A stretch of 64,000 bases of DNA from Ariolimax columbianus. Taxonomy: Eukaryota > Mollusca > Gastropoda > Stylommatophora > Arionidae. Below are positions 44,005 through 55,599 of the stretch, one piece after another. Position 1 is the first letter of the stretch. Every line of letters starts with the position of its first letter. The notes beneath the pieces were generated by a model. The model made no database searches. It was not told where the DNA came from and saw only the letters and a program-made list of their open reading frames with translations. The stretch spans positions 19,436,464 to 19,500,463 of the forward strand of contig JAVGWX010000018.1 of the NCBI GenBank assembly GCA_036924085.1, in the 5' to 3' direction. Made by a program: the position numbers and the translations under genes.

Positions 44005-44582
44005 TATGCATCTGAATGGGAAGGAACACAATTGCCAGACGATCTGTTTATCTACCAAAACCTTCTGAAGACATGCAGTATAGTTGACATAGTGATAGGA
44101 AACAGCAAGCCAATCAACGGGGTCGCTCATTGAAAACATGATGGCTGACGTGGTGCCCGGGACACAGAAAGTAAGTAAGTAAGTAACCACTGTATACTTC
44201 TGCGAACCTCCCCTGACTTCGCCTGCCACCAGGAAAGCGGTATCAGGAATGAAAACATCCGTCAGCCATGCACTTTTCGAACACTGAGTTTGAGGGTTAA
44301 CTCTAATAGAATGACAGGTAAAGTTGACAGTAATCGGCCCTGGGTCAACTAACTAGAAATCTGGATAAATATTTGTCAATGATTGTACCACAGTAAATAC
44401 CATGAACGGGATTCATACAAGTTCGTAAAATGTTAAATTTCAGACAGTTCATAACGTAGATGAAAGTTATCAACAGTTGCAAAAGAAATGATTTATGAAA
44501 GTTACTGACTAGTCAATCCATGAACCTGTGTTCTAATATTAATGCAGTTTAAGAATTTGTTCCGTTCTCTTCGCTTTTAACC
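44005..44582. other. Unassigned spacer
   Basis: No gene recognised; contains a short GTAA run at about 44172-44190. Confidence 0.3.
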
Positions 44583-45030
44583 TTCTTGTTCTTCTTCTTT
44601 TTCATATTTTTCTCATCCTCCACCTTCTTCTTCTTCTGCTGTGTTCGTTGTGAAAAACACGTTTGCTACGGTATGTCGTAGTTTACAGCGAGGCTGCTAT
44701 ATCTGCGCCTTTCCGCCTGACATATCCAATTTCTGCACGCCATTTTTGGGACACGGGTTTCCTTCCCTGTTCGATCTCTATTTTCGAAGACCAGATCTCC
44801 ACGCGATGATCCTAGATAACAAGAACAGAACAGAATGGTCAAGGAGAAGGGAGGGAAGCATAACCCAGTACTCAGAAATTCCTGCCGAAGTCAGATGTGA
44901 AGCACCGAAAGATGCAAATATCGTAATCAAGCTGTAAACTACGACACAACGGAATCCGTTCTCTGGACAAAATCCTGCTACATGCAACGAAATTTGAAAT
45001 TGGACGACGACGAAGAAAAAAAAGAAGGCG
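44583..45030. mobile_element. Two SINE-A copies in inverted orientation
   Basis: The left copy (44583-44800) is minus: TTC-rich tail first, then GTCGTAGTTTACAGCGAGGC and GCGCCTTTCCGCCTGACATA. The right copy (44800-45030) is plus: TGATCCTAGATAAC start, GCCGAAGTCAGATGTGAAGC core, GTAAACTACGACACAACGGA and a GACGACGAAGAA tail. The two 5' ends meet near 44800. Confidence 0.75.
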
Positions 45031-45280
45031 GCGATCCCAAATGTCTAAGCCAATCTGCATGGTAACAATCTACTTCCAAGGTCAACGCTTGGGGAGGGGG
45101 GCGGGGGGGGGGGGAAATTGGGCCTCGATCAGTTATGGTTCACTGATTCTTTTGCAAGCAGGCAGTTGGAAGTCGCTGGCTGCTGTCAGCTCATTCAGTG
45201 CTGCATCTTCGGCCTCTGGCGAGTATTTATGAAAGACATGCTCCCTAGAACGCTGAAAGGATTTGACTGATTGATATATT
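45031..45280. other. Spacer with G-run
   Basis: A run of Gs lies at about 45095-45115. No gene recognised. Confidence 0.3.
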
Positions 45281-45895
45281 GTTTATTCTTGTTTCTGTTT
45301 GTTATCGCTGACAATAGGCAGAGAGATACGCTGTTGGAATCCCCGACTTAGAGTTGTTTTTGTAAGTGGCTTATTCTTGTTTCTGTTTGTTATCGCTGAC
45401 AATAGGCAGAGAGATACGCTGTTGGAATCCCCGACTTAGAGTTGTTTTTGTAAGTGGCTTATTCTTGTTTCTGTTTGTTATCGCTGACAATAGGCAGAGA
45501 GATACGCTGTTGGAATCCCCGATTTAGAGTTGTTTTTGTAAGTGGCTTATTCTTGTTTCTGTTTGTTATCGCTGACAATAGGCAGAGAGATACGCTGTTG
45601 GAATCCCCGACTTAGAGTTGTTTTTGTAAGTGGTTTATTCTTGTTTCTGTTTGTTATCGCTGACAGGCAGAGATACGCTGTTGGAATCCCCGACTTAGAG
45701 TTGTCTTTGTAAGTGGTTTATTCTTGTGATTGTATGCTATCTCTGACAATAGGCAGAGAGAGATACGCTGTTGGAATCCCCGACTTAGAGTTGTCTTTGT
45801 AAGTGGTTTATTCTTGTGATTGTATGCTATCTCTGACAATAGGCAGAGATACGCTGTTGGAATCTCCGACTTAGAATTGTCTTTGTAAGTGTTTC
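45281..45895. repeat. 88-bp tandem array
   Basis: About seven units including GACAATAGGCAGAGAGATAC, then GCTGTTGGAATCCCCGACTT. Starts at 45283, 45371 and 45459 are 88 bp apart. The right-hand units are slightly shorter or altered (GTGATTGTATGCTATCTCTG). Confidence 0.95.
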
Positions 45896-46379
45896 ATATT
45901 TTCACATACGATACATACATACATACATATTACAAACAGACGCATGTGAGCACTGACACACCGGCTTATACCTCCGAATATGACCAAAAAGACTCTCTCC
46001 ACGGTTGAACAACGCGCACTGTGCCAAGAAAAGATTGTTGTGAGTGTTTAACCTGTCCTTGACCCGTTTATCAGGGCGCGTTGTCAGCCGCCCGCCGATC
46101 AGTTGGTCGTCTGTTAAGATAGTATCAGCCTGGTCCGTAAACCTTATCTTGTGCTGAAAGATGTATATATACATCAAATGGGGACTGATATGATTCTAGC
46201 TCTTCAACTTTGTCACTGGCTCTGATATAAATATGTGTATCACATTCAGGTACACAAATGTTATCAGGTACTACAACAACTTCAAACATTTTCTTTCTTG
46301 GCGTCTTAAACGCAGCAAAATAAAGATCTATGCTGTTAACATGTTAAGGGCATGTTTCGGAGGTTAACACTTTCTGTTT
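45896..46379. other. Unassigned spacer
   Basis: A short (CATA)n run at 45906-45928. No recognised gene. Confidence 0.3.
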
Positions 46380-46668
46380 ACATTCTTCTTCTTCTTCTTC
46401 TTCTTCTTATTCTTCGTCTTGTTTTTCTTTTTCTTTTTATTTTTGCTGCGGTTCCTTCTTCTTATCCATCGTTACTTCTTCCATGTTCCTCCTATTCTTT
46501 TTCTTTTACTTTCTCTTTTTCTTATTCTTTTTTATCTTCATCTTTTAGTTCTTTTTTTTCTTGTTCTTGTTCTTTTTCTTTCTCTTCTTTTTCTTTAGAT
46601 TTTTCCTTCTTCTCATGCTCATTCTTCGTCCTTCTTTCCCTTTCATTTTCCTTTTTCATTTTATTTCA
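46380..46668. repeat. TTC-rich polypyrimidine tract
   Basis: (TTC)n at 46384-46410, then mixed TTC and TTTTC runs up to the SINE-C. Confidence 0.9.
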
Positions 46669-46918
46669 CAGAAGACGCCGTGGGCTAGTGGTTAAGTGAC
46701 AAACTCACAATCGGAAGATGCTCGGTTCGTTCCCCATCACAGCACCGGCTGTTACCCCGGGGAAGCAAACCCTTAGAAATTGCAGGAGAAAGTAGACCCT
46801 TAAATAAAATGAACGCCGAAGTCGGATGCACTGGCCGACAGGCGCAAAAATAAAACCTATAGTGGAACGCACACCGACATGGGGAATAGAGAAATAAGGT
46901 AAAGGCAAAAAATAAAAT
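46669..46918 (+). mobile_element. tRNA-derived SINE-C, copy 4
   Basis: The head GACGCCGTGGGCTAGTGGTT includes the A box; GCTCGGTTCGTTCCCC is the B-box region. GGGGAAGCAAACCCTTAGAA, core GCCGAAGTCGGATGCACTGG and GACAGGCGCAAAAATAAAAC follow. It ends AATAAGGTAAAGGC plus A-rich sequence. Confidence 0.85.
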
Positions 46919-47734
46919 TGTCCTTTCTTTTTTTTTTCCTTCTTCTTCTAATTAAACTAATTAAACATATTTATTTTCTTTACCTAAATCAAGCGGGCCA
47001 ACGGCAATGGTTTAACAGGGTTGAGTTTCAAGCCCCATGCAAAACCTACTTAAGCTGCCTCTTCCGATATGCTCCGTCTATTTTCTCCCACCACAGGTTT
47101 AATTCATTGTACTATACTTAAATTGGAGGGTTAGATTAAACATATGACAATAGACATATTGAGGGCAAGAGAAATTATTAAAACTAAGCAACATATTCAA
47201 GTTTTAATCCCTTCTATATGTGACTTTGCCTAATTAACTAATTTAAAACCACTGTAAATCTGCGCTCATTAACGATACCTTATGGCTTTTACCACCTCCA
47301 CCTCCCACAAAACCCTCCCCCACTGCCCTTGCGCTCTTACACCTACCAGGATTGAATCGCACCGTTTTGAATCAATTTGACCTAAATCAGTCTCACCTTG
47401 GTTAAGGAAAGATTAATTGAGATTATATATAATCGTCCGTTCCAACCAGCGTGCAGAGGGAGTCAATAGGGAGACCTAAGAGATTATACATACAATTTGT
47501 AATCTGTGGGCAATATATATGTTGGATGTGTTAGTTTGTTTACTTGATGTTTTTATCCGTATTACATAATAACAATTTAGATAAACGGAGTTGTGAACCT
47601 TGTCTTCAAAACGTCAACATGAAAAACCAAGGGGCACAACTACGGTTCTACCGCGCAGAACTGTCTTATTACAACATAGGAAGGATTGATACAGACGATA
47701 TAAAGTCAGCCTAATCTTTCTGGGAAATTGTTAG
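46919..47734. other. Unassigned spacer
   Basis: AT-rich DNA with T-runs at 46925-46940. No gene recognised. Confidence 0.3.
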
Positions 47735-47990
47735 TACGAGGCGTGTTCAAATGAAACCGGACAAAGCTGCACCAAGTGAACATACGTTTGATGCGCATGA
47801 TGGCGTCACTTTTAGTGTAAACAGCACATACCAGCCGTCAAGTTTGCAAAATTTCAGTATCCCCTACTCATAGTTTTCTCAGCAGACCGTTGAGAACATG
47901 ATTAGCGAGCGGTGATTCAGTTTCTAACAGCTGAAGGATGTCGACTAATATCCTTTTGTGCAGTCCTGAAACTTGAACTGTTCTGCAAGG
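47735..47990 (+). mobile_element. Mariner-like element, left arm only
   Basis: Starts TACGAGGCGTGTTCAAATGA, the same terminal sequence as the palindromic elements at 51.9 and 58.8 kb. The 5' UTR block AGTTTGCAAAATTTCAG and the start region (GTTGAGAACATGATTAGCGA) follow, then CAGCTGAAGGATGTCGAC. A short deletion removes the codons after the first Met. No right terminus is found, so this is a solo arm. Confidence 0.7.
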
Positions 47991-47999
47991 CGATCAGAC

Positions 48000-48305
48000 G
48001 GGCATTGAAGTCTTCTACATGAACAGTCGTATGCGAATTCTTACGATCGGGTCTCAAACGACGATGTCGCCGGACGAACAGATTTCGAAAGCAAACTCGA
48101 TATGCTAAACCGTCGCCGTTTGGCTATATTTGGACATGTGACCCATCTCGCCGAGGATGTTCTCGCCCACCAGCTCTACAATACGGCCGTAGACATCACA
48201 GATGGGAAGAGACCTTCTTTAGGTAGGTTAAATCGGAAAGACATCATCCTCAGTAGATGCAGCCTGGCACTCGGCCACTCATAGTGTTCATGGATTGTTC
48301 ATGCG
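48000..48305 (+). pseudogene. Non-LTR RT C-terminal fragment
   Basis: The plus frame around 48102-48284 reads LNRRRLAIFGHVTHLAEDV and PAHQ-like codons. This resembles the RRRLALFGHV.RL block near the end of several non-LTR RTs. Short, with no catalytic part. Confidence 0.45.
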
Positions 48306-48329
48306 ACAACCTATATCGTCTAAGCGGGA

Positions 48330-48505
48330 TACTTACCTACCTAACTACCCACCTACTTAATTACTTGTCTACCTAACTACCTGTCTACCTGCATACGTAC
48401 ATATCTAACTACCAACCTATCTACCTGACAATATATCTACCTGCATATCTACCTACCTGGCTATGTATCTTCCTACCCACCTACTTACATACCCACCTAC
48501 CTCAC
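48330..48505. repeat. Degenerate CTAC/TACC microsatellite
   Basis: Imperfect CTACCTAC and CTAACTAC repeats over about 175 bp. Confidence 0.85.
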
Positions 48506-48621
48506 TGATATGAAGTAGTAGTTACTGTTGAACTTATTTATAATAATTTAATTTATAATATAATTACTCGTACATCAATATATTCCTTAAAGGCAAAGTA
48601 AATAAAGGATTTTTATAATAC

Positions 48622-49210
48622 TCTGGTCAACCAAAACATACTGATCAGACATGTTAGTCAGGGTCAGGCAAAACATACTGGCCAGATATGTTAGTCAGGG
48701 TCAGGCAAAACATACTGATCAGACATGTTAGTCAGGGTCAGGCAAAACATACTGATCAGACATGTTAGTCAGGGTCAGGCATATCATACTGATCAGACAT
48801 GTTAGTCAGAGTCAGGCAAAACATACTGGTCAGATATGTTAGTCAGGGTCAGGCAAAACATACTGATCAGATATGTTAGTCAGGGTAAGGCAAATCATAA
48901 TGGTCAAACATGTTAGTCAGGGTCAGGCAAAACATACTGGCCATGACCCTCAGCTCGACTTCCCCGTAATCCTTCCTGGAAACGGGCTGTATTTATGTCA
49001 ATCTCGGTAACCATAGTAATGAATTACACGCAGATGAAGCCAAGCATAGCACAACCGCCTGGAGGGTCCCGGTCCACCCTCATCAGTACGCGCGGGGTGT
49101 GAGGAAAACTATAACAACGTGTCATTTAACGTTCTTTTTAGGACGCACAAAAGAGTAATTCTACTCATTGTGGGCACTCAACAACACCAACAACAACAAC
49201 AACAACAATA
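48622..49210 (+). mobile_element. SINE-B copy with expanded 37-bp VNTR
   Basis: About eight units of 37 bp (CATACTGATCAGACATGTTA then GTCAGGGTCAGGCAAAA) lie at 48640-48940. The body starts at GACCCTCAGCTCGACTTCCC and the (CAACAA)n tail is at 49180-49209. Some units read GGCCAGATATG or GGTCAAACATG. Confidence 0.85.
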
Positions 49211-49364
49211 GGAAAATTTACTTCGAATTAGTGATCAATTCTATTTGGAGGTTAGCAACCAACTGATGTCAAACATTTTACAGAACACAAAGGTCGTGTC
49301 AAATTGTAAATATATAATGATATGACATTATTTCTTAATGCTGCTGTAAAGGGACTAACAACAG

Positions 49365-49470
49365 GAGAAGACGAAGAATGAGAATAAGGAGAAGAAAAAG
49401 AAGAAGAAGAATAAGGAGAAGAAGAAGAAAAAGAAGAAAAAGAAAAAGGAGGGGGATATGGAGGCGGAGG
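49365..49470. repeat. GAA-rich microsatellite
   Basis: GAAGAAGAAG with AAAAGG interruptions; a purine-rich continuation runs to about 49570. Confidence 0.9.
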
Positions 49471-49649
49471 TGGTAGAGGATGAGGGAGAAGAGGAGCAGA
49501 AGATAAATAAGAAGAAGAAAATGGACAAAACGAGGTCGAAAGAGGAGAAGAAGAAAAAGGGAGAGAGAAGGTAAAAATAATAATAGTGTAAATGGCAATA
49601 AGAACAATGAAAAGACAAATAGAAGATTACAAAAATAAGAAGATGGTAA

Positions 49650-49830
49650 GATGAAGTAGAATGGAGATAATTTTAAGAAGATGGTAAGATGAAGTAGAAT
49701 GGAGATATTTTTAAGAAGATGGTAAGATCAAGTAGAATGGAGATAATTTTAAGAAGATGGTAAGATGAAGTAGAATGGAGATATTTTTAAGAAGATGGTA
49801 AGATGAAGTAGAATGGAGATAATTTTCGGT
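49650..49830. repeat. 39-bp tandem repeat
   Basis: About 4.5 units of AAGAAGATGGTAAGATGAAG plus TAGAATGGAGATAATTTT. ATATTTTT and ATAATTTT forms alternate. Confidence 0.9.
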
Positions 49831-51089
49831 TAGCCCTGGACTGGAAGTCACATGTAGTCTTTATCTTGATTTATATTCTCTAAAAATGTGCCGGAATAGA
49901 TGATAATCGTCTCTTTGCTTTCATCTCTAAGCCCCTCCTAGCCAATCGATAACGGAAGATTGACATGTTGACCATGTCGTTCTACATACTTGGGTTGGGA
50001 AGCGAAGAGGAACACCAGATTCATCAGAAATATACTCATTCAAGACCCACCTCACGCCAGCGTTAGGCTTTCTGGAAACAGGCTGGGTTATAGCAGTTTG
50101 GCCAACGTGATCGGGATCAACACTGTGCTCCTATAGCTTCACATTACACTATATCCAGGAGGATCCAGGTCTTTATCAAATATGTATCCAAGAATGCAAG
50201 CATGAGTATAAGTATCGTACATGCATATATATTTATACATATACATGTATATCAGCAATATCCATACAAAAGATCTGCAAGTCAATCGAACTGTGAAATA
50301 TTTTTATTTTTATTTTAAGTGTTTGCCTCCCTAGTTTCTACTGGCGGAGGCGCGCCTATTCCACTCTAGACCATAGTCAATTTGGGCGATATTAAGAGGC
50401 ATAAACCAGTGCTTGGATGTATGTGTGCGTCTGTATGTACCTTTGCTAGGTTTGTGCGCTCTCAGAAGCCAGCCCAACCACAGTGCAATGGAAGGGCCTC
50501 ATCATGAGTGTGCATGTGAAAGTTGTGAAAGAGTGACAGTAGGACAGAGTCAAACGAAACAGAGTAAGTTAAAAAGAGGAGAGAAGTTGATTGTAAAATA
50601 TGAAAGAAGAAACATCAATTTAAAGGATTCCTTCTTCTTTCTTGCACCCTTCGTCTCCTTCACAGCACCTGTCCATCTCCCTCCCCCCTCACTTAACCCA
50701 TACATGTACAGCAATGTTTCAGTGTGTCCAGCACATACACTCAAACACAAACATAGTAGATGCGATCAGAAACATACATTTTAATTTCAATGTTCCACGA
50801 ATAGCGGTTAAAGAAAGAAGCTTGTTAATATATTTTGAGATTCAAAGAAAGCTGTGTTCGCTAATTATTCAAACGGAAAACACTGCTTTGACCGCGAGTG
50901 ACTAAAATGACGCATGGACACTACGTGCTACTATGTGACATCAGTATTTAGTAATGTTAACAATCATCTGAATTAGTTGTAAGCGCAATCCACAATAATT
51001 CACAAAATACTTGGCCCCTGGCCCGTCAAGAAGGAAATGCAGGCGTTTCCCAATATGACCAAACGTAAGGAATTAGTTAATTAGTTGGG
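49831..51089. other. Unassigned region with a weak SINE-B fragment
   Basis: Positions 50035-50175 (plus) may be an old SINE-B body (TTTCTGGAAACAGGCTGG, then CCAGGAGGATCCAGGTC). A frame at 50413-50784 has no recognisable domain and I do not call it a gene. Confidence 0.35.
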
Positions 51090-51720
51090 AATTATATAAT
51101 ATAAACACAGAACATAGAAAAGAAAATATTAAAGTAAAAAGCACAATATTTAAACTGGTCTGAGAATTGAAATACTTGTGTAGCGTATTCACACAAGATG
51201 GATAGCTGGATAGAGATATGAAATCAAGAAAACAGAAAGCTAATGCGGTTTCACATTACCTCTCAACTTTATTAAAACACAAACACAGTTGACAAATAGT
51301 ATTTGTATTCCAACTCTCTGATACCAGTGTCAAACATTCACAATCAGTAGGCAAGAACAATCTAGGTATGCGGAATAAGGTGTTTGTGAAAAACTGTCCG
51401 GGATTACAAGGCTGGACAGAGTACGAAACAAAGAAATCAGAAAGAAGGTGAATGCAACACTGTACAGAGAATACATGGATAGTCAGAGAGTAAAATGGTT
51501 TGGGCACATGACAAGAATACAACCTAAGAAAATTTACATTATCAGGATTCGGGGTTGAAGAACAAGAGTGGGACCAAGAAAACGATGGATAGACGGTGTC
51601 AGGGAGACATACAAGAAACACGGAAGGACATCGGCGGCACATATTACACGCGAATGAAAACTAGACCTTCCCATGACGTCTACTGACACAAGTGGATGGA
51701 AAATCACACAGAACTGCAAT
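51090..51720 (+). pseudogene. Non-LTR RT C-terminal relic
   Basis: Codons in several frames resemble LKYLGVVFTQDG near 51170, then RKQKANAVSHYLSTLL near 51230. VRDYKAG..TKQRNQKE lies near 51400, SQRVKWFGHMTR near 51485, and RVGPRKRWIDGVRETYKKHG near 51570-51625. This is the order of an RT C-terminus. It is broken by many frameshifts, and its subfamily differs from the others in the window. Confidence 0.65.
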
Positions 51721-52049
51721 GTCAAAGCTGGCCTGAGGAAGGCGAGGCGACATGGAAGCTGTGGGGCTGTCGCCTGGATCTGTTGAGGACTGCGGACTTC
51801 GCCCTAGTGACGGGACTACAGATCTAGCATGACCCAAAAGCCTGAACACAGAAAGCGTGATCATGATATATATATATATATATATATACTAGACGTGTTC
51901 AAATTAAATCGGACCTAACTTCACGAAGTGAACATACGTACGATGCGCATGATGTCGTCACTTCAGGTCAAACAGCCCATACCAGCCGTCAGGTTTACAA
52001 AATGTCATTATCCTCTGACTTATAGTTTCCTTAGCAGACCGTTAAAAAC

Positions 52050-52286
52050 ATGGCGGGTGTGATATGGAATCTGTCCAGAGTTGTTTTGCGAGCTGTGATT
52101 CGGTTTTTAACAGTTGAAGGAAGTCGACAGGTTGACATTCTTCGCATAATGAAGGCAGTGTATGGTGGCAAAAGTGTGCCGAAGATAACAGTGAAGAACT
52201 GGACAACGATGTTTAAAGAAGGACGTGAGTTAACGAAAGATCTTCCGAGACCAGGTCAGGCGAATAATTGTTGCGTCAGAAGATGA
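52050..52286 (+). pseudogene. Mariner transposase N-terminal (helix-turn-helix) fragment
   Basis: 78 codons from Met to a stop. RAVIRFLTVEGSRQVDI (helix-turn-helix 1), then MKAVYGGKSVPKITVKNWTT and FKEGREL..DLPRPGQ, match the DNA-binding N-terminus of Mos1/SETMAR-type mariner transposases. A full transposase is about 340-350 residues with a DDD catalytic triad, which is absent. After the stop the frame resumes with a RVDRHRSLRSRAE-like stretch to about 52350. Confidence 0.8.
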
Positions 52287-52389
52287 TTCACCAAAATTGA
52301 GGCAGCAATTCGGGTTGACCGTCACCGGAGCTTACGTTCACGAGCAGAGTAATTCGCTGTTTCGCTAGGGACCGTTCAAATGGGGGTTA

Positions 52390-52762
52390 AGATACATGAC
52401 CAAATGGGAAGCCGAACATACTGGTTACACCAAAAACGATGCCTATTACCAGTTGAACCGAAGAGAGCAGGTCGTTGTCTTCAGACTGCGCACTGGCCAC
52501 AATAGACTGAGGTACCACCTATTCAACAAATTGAAGATAGGTGGTACCGACGAATGCCCGTGCGGTCCCGGTAAAATGACCGCTGAACATCTGCTGCAGA
52601 ACTGCCCGACATACGAGGATCAGAGAGAGCAGATGTGGCCATCCCCAGTGGAACTGCAAGACAAGCTCTATGGCAGTGGCGACAGCCTCAGGATGACCGC
52701 CGCTTTTTTCGAAAAAAATAATGGTTACTGTCTGACTGCGTAAGATGAAGAAGAGAAGAAAG
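52390..52762 (+). mobile_element. I-like 3' fragment nested in the mariner palindrome, with 12-bp TSD
   Basis: Encodes MTKWEAEHTGYTKNDAYYQ through CPCGPG..TAEHLLQNCP to the terminus at about 52743, with a GAAGAAGAGAAGAAAG tail. A small frameshift near the end (FFEKNNGYC) replaces FFEKIMVTV. AAATGGGGGTTA flanks it at 52378-52389 and 52763-52774. The mariner palindrome was therefore already in place when this copy inserted. Confidence 0.92.
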
Positions 52763-53036
52763 AAATGGGGGTTAGCAAGAAACTGAAGTACAATGGGTAA
52801 CGATACTTCAGTTGTTATGAACCGAATCACCACTCGCTGATCAACTCTGGACGGTGTCCGCATCATACCCGCCATGTTTTCAACGGTCTGCTGAGCAAAC
52901 TTTGAGTCGGAAGATAATGAAATTTTGCAAAATTGACGGTTGGTATGTGCTGTTTACATCAGATGTGACGTCATATGCATCGTATGTATGTTCACTTGGT
53001 ACAGTTAGGTTTCGTTTCATTTGAACACGCCTCGTA

Positions 53037-53614
53037 AATATATGAACAAAATAAGAGTGGCCTTGAACTAATCTATGTGGTTGTAAGCAAGCCTTGAACT
53101 TGAGACTCCCTGGTCTAGACGGCTGTTTGACATCTACTAATTCTCCCTAAATCTAACAGCAACATTCCCGGGTGACCACCCACGAGAAAGAAAATCAGTG
53201 TTTGCTTATACCATAATAAAGCTAGACATCGTTAGTACCAACAGAAAATATCTTCAGAGGATCACTAGACTTACGAGCGATAAACCTGTTAGCAGAATTA
53301 GTTCCAGTCCCAGCAGATAAATTGGCGATGACAACTCTCTATCATAGTTGGATTAATCCAGATTCGAATGTTTATTTCTGTAATTCATTACCGTGACCTT
53401 CATACTGTTATATCTCATCGCGTATCGCAATCTAAATCAACGGCCATGTCTAAATCCGACCAATGTTTGGGACGGGTATGTTCGGTTTTTATTTTAAGAC
53501 TTAACTACATGGTACAACACTGTGATAATTGACAGCATGTCAGAGATGATTGGAAAATCTTCATGCACGGTAAACGTTAAGGTAGTATCTGATGATTACC
53601 TTCTCCACCAGATT
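53037..53614. other. Unassigned spacer
   Basis: No gene recognised. A weak tRNA-like region may be present at 53080-53160 (minus). Confidence 0.3.
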
Positions 53615-53850
53615 TTCTTCCGCTTCTTCTTCTTCATCTTCTTCTTCTTCTTCTTCTTCTTCATTTTCTTCTCCTTGATTTTCTTCTTCTTCTTCTTCAT
53701 TTTCTTCTTCTTCTTCTCCTCCTTCTTCTTCTTCTCCTTCTTCTTCTCCTTCTTCTTCTCCTTCTTAAGCGTCTTCTTCTTATTATTCTTCCTTTTCTTC
53801 TTCCCCTTCTTTTAATTTTTTTTCTATTTATTTTTCATTTTCTTTTTCTG
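53615..53850. repeat. TTC microsatellite
   Basis: TTCTTC with TCC and ATT interruptions, leading into the ACT tract. Confidence 0.95.
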
Positions 53851-54017
53851 TTGCTTCTTCTTGTTGTTATGATGATTACTACTGCCGTTGCTACTACTAC
53901 TACTACTACTATTACTACTGCCACTACCACCACTACTACTACAACTATTTCTTCTATTACCTCTACTAATACTACTGCTGCCTCTATTAATGCTACTAGT
54001 ATTCCAACTACTACTGT

Positions 54018-54052
<35 letters not shown>

Positions 54053-54251
54053 TTACTACTACTACTACTACCACTACTAATACTACTACTATTACTACTA
54101 TCACTACTGCTACTACTATAACTACTACTACTACTACTGTCATTATTACTACTACTACTAATTATATCACTATTATTACTACTACTACTACTCCTTATGT
54201 CACTTTTATTACTACCACGACTACTACTACTGCTACTACTAGTATTCCAAC

Positions 54252-54286
<35 letters not shown>

Positions 54287-54297
54287 ATACTACTACA

Positions 54298-54330
<33 letters not shown>

Positions 54331-54640
54331 GCTACTACTAATGCTACTACTACTACCACTACTAGTATTCCAACTACTTCTACTACTACAACTGCTACTA
54401 CTACAACTACTACTACTACTACTACAACTACTACAACTACAACCACCACTGCTACTACTGCCACTACTACTGCTACTACTACTACCGCTACTACTGCTAC
54501 TACTACTACTGTCGCTACTACTACAACTACTACTGTCATTACTGCCGCTACTACTATTGCTAATACTACTGCTACTACTACTGCTACTACTAATACTAAT
54601 GCTACTACTACTACTACTACTACTACTACAATTGACTTGA
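53851..54640. repeat. ACT trinucleotide tract (~0.8 kb)
   Basis: (ACT)n with GCT, ATT and ACA variants over nearly 800 bp. TACTAGTATTCCAACTACTA is inserted several times (about 53994, 54237, 54361), so a longer-period structure lies within it. All six frames stay open for long stretches because the repeat has few stops; these are artefacts. Confidence 0.95.
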
Positions 54641-55599
54641 GATATTAAATGATTAATCAACCAGCGCCACTTAAACTCATTATCGCCTCCTAACGTCGGT
54701 TGTTTAAATAGATTGTATATCAGTCTGGCGGTGCCCGTATAAAAGGTTACGATTATCAATGATTCGATTCTGCTAACCTGGCAATACGCTTTAACTGTTG
54801 AGACCTTTGCTTTCCAATTTATTATGCACCGAGACCTGGTAAACCTCTTCACAGGTGTCGCCACCGTGAGGTGTCGTACGATGTATGACCATTGCTGTGT
54901 TTAATGTACGCTTCCGTATTGTTTATTTAGCAGGGATCAAGATGATTAGAAATGCACGAGGCGAAGTCAACGACCTAAAAGCTGTCTGCTAGGGTCAGAG
55001 TATGGCCATCTTGGTAATAAGGCAGTGCCACCATGTTTGTGACCTCACGAAGTTGGTCGGATGTAAACAATGGTACAGGTTAGAATTATATGATGATACG
55101 TCGGTTGTTAGTGACAACGACGACATCGACAAGTATTTTTCTCTGATGAAAATACAGCCTTCTTTGACAATTTCTCAACTTTGAGGTTTTTCTTTTTAAA
55201 AATTTGACAAAGTTTTTTTTTATTACATTTTCAGATAAATTTCTCTCTACGTAATCAACATGGCGTCACTGCTTTTTCATTTAATATGTGTCCCCTTTCC
55301 TCAAGGTTTGTCCGCTTCGAAGTGTGATGGACAATTCATAAACATTATTGGGAATGTACCAGAACAAAGTTTTGCTCTTTCTCTGGAAACTGTTAGTACA
55401 CTACCATCATCACGTGTCATAGAATCAATTTTCATAACTTCTGATGGATGAAAATCTTTCTCACACATAACAGTGTTATCTGTCATTTCAAAAGTATCAC
55501 TGCAGTACCTAACTGAGTATCTGACGACGTACCTGACGGGAGACTGGGCATATTCTACGTGCCTGTTATCAGATCGTGTAGGTTTGTTCAGTGATATTT
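54641..55599. other. Unassigned region
   Basis: AT-rich, no recognised gene. Frames at 55002-55184 and 55260-55451 show no domain. Confidence 0.3.

Larger units (their letters stand above)
51887..53036. mobile_element. Palindromic mariner-derived element with nested I-like insertion
   Basis: The left terminus TACTAGACGTGTTCAAATTA and right terminus TTTGAACACGCCTCGTA are inverted. Homology continues inwards through the 5' UTR. Each arm contains a transposase start, ATGGCGGGTGTGATATGGAA at 52050 and its inverted counterpart CATACCCGCCATG ending near 52877. Without the I-like insert (52390-52762) and one target-duplication copy the element is about 765 bp. It follows a (TA)n run, fitting the TA target of mariner. 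Neither arm encodes a catalytic domain. Confidence 0.85.

Noticed and set aside
53824..54864. Poly-Ser, poly-Thr, poly-Val and poly-Leu frames
   Set aside because: All arise from the same ACT tract in different frames.
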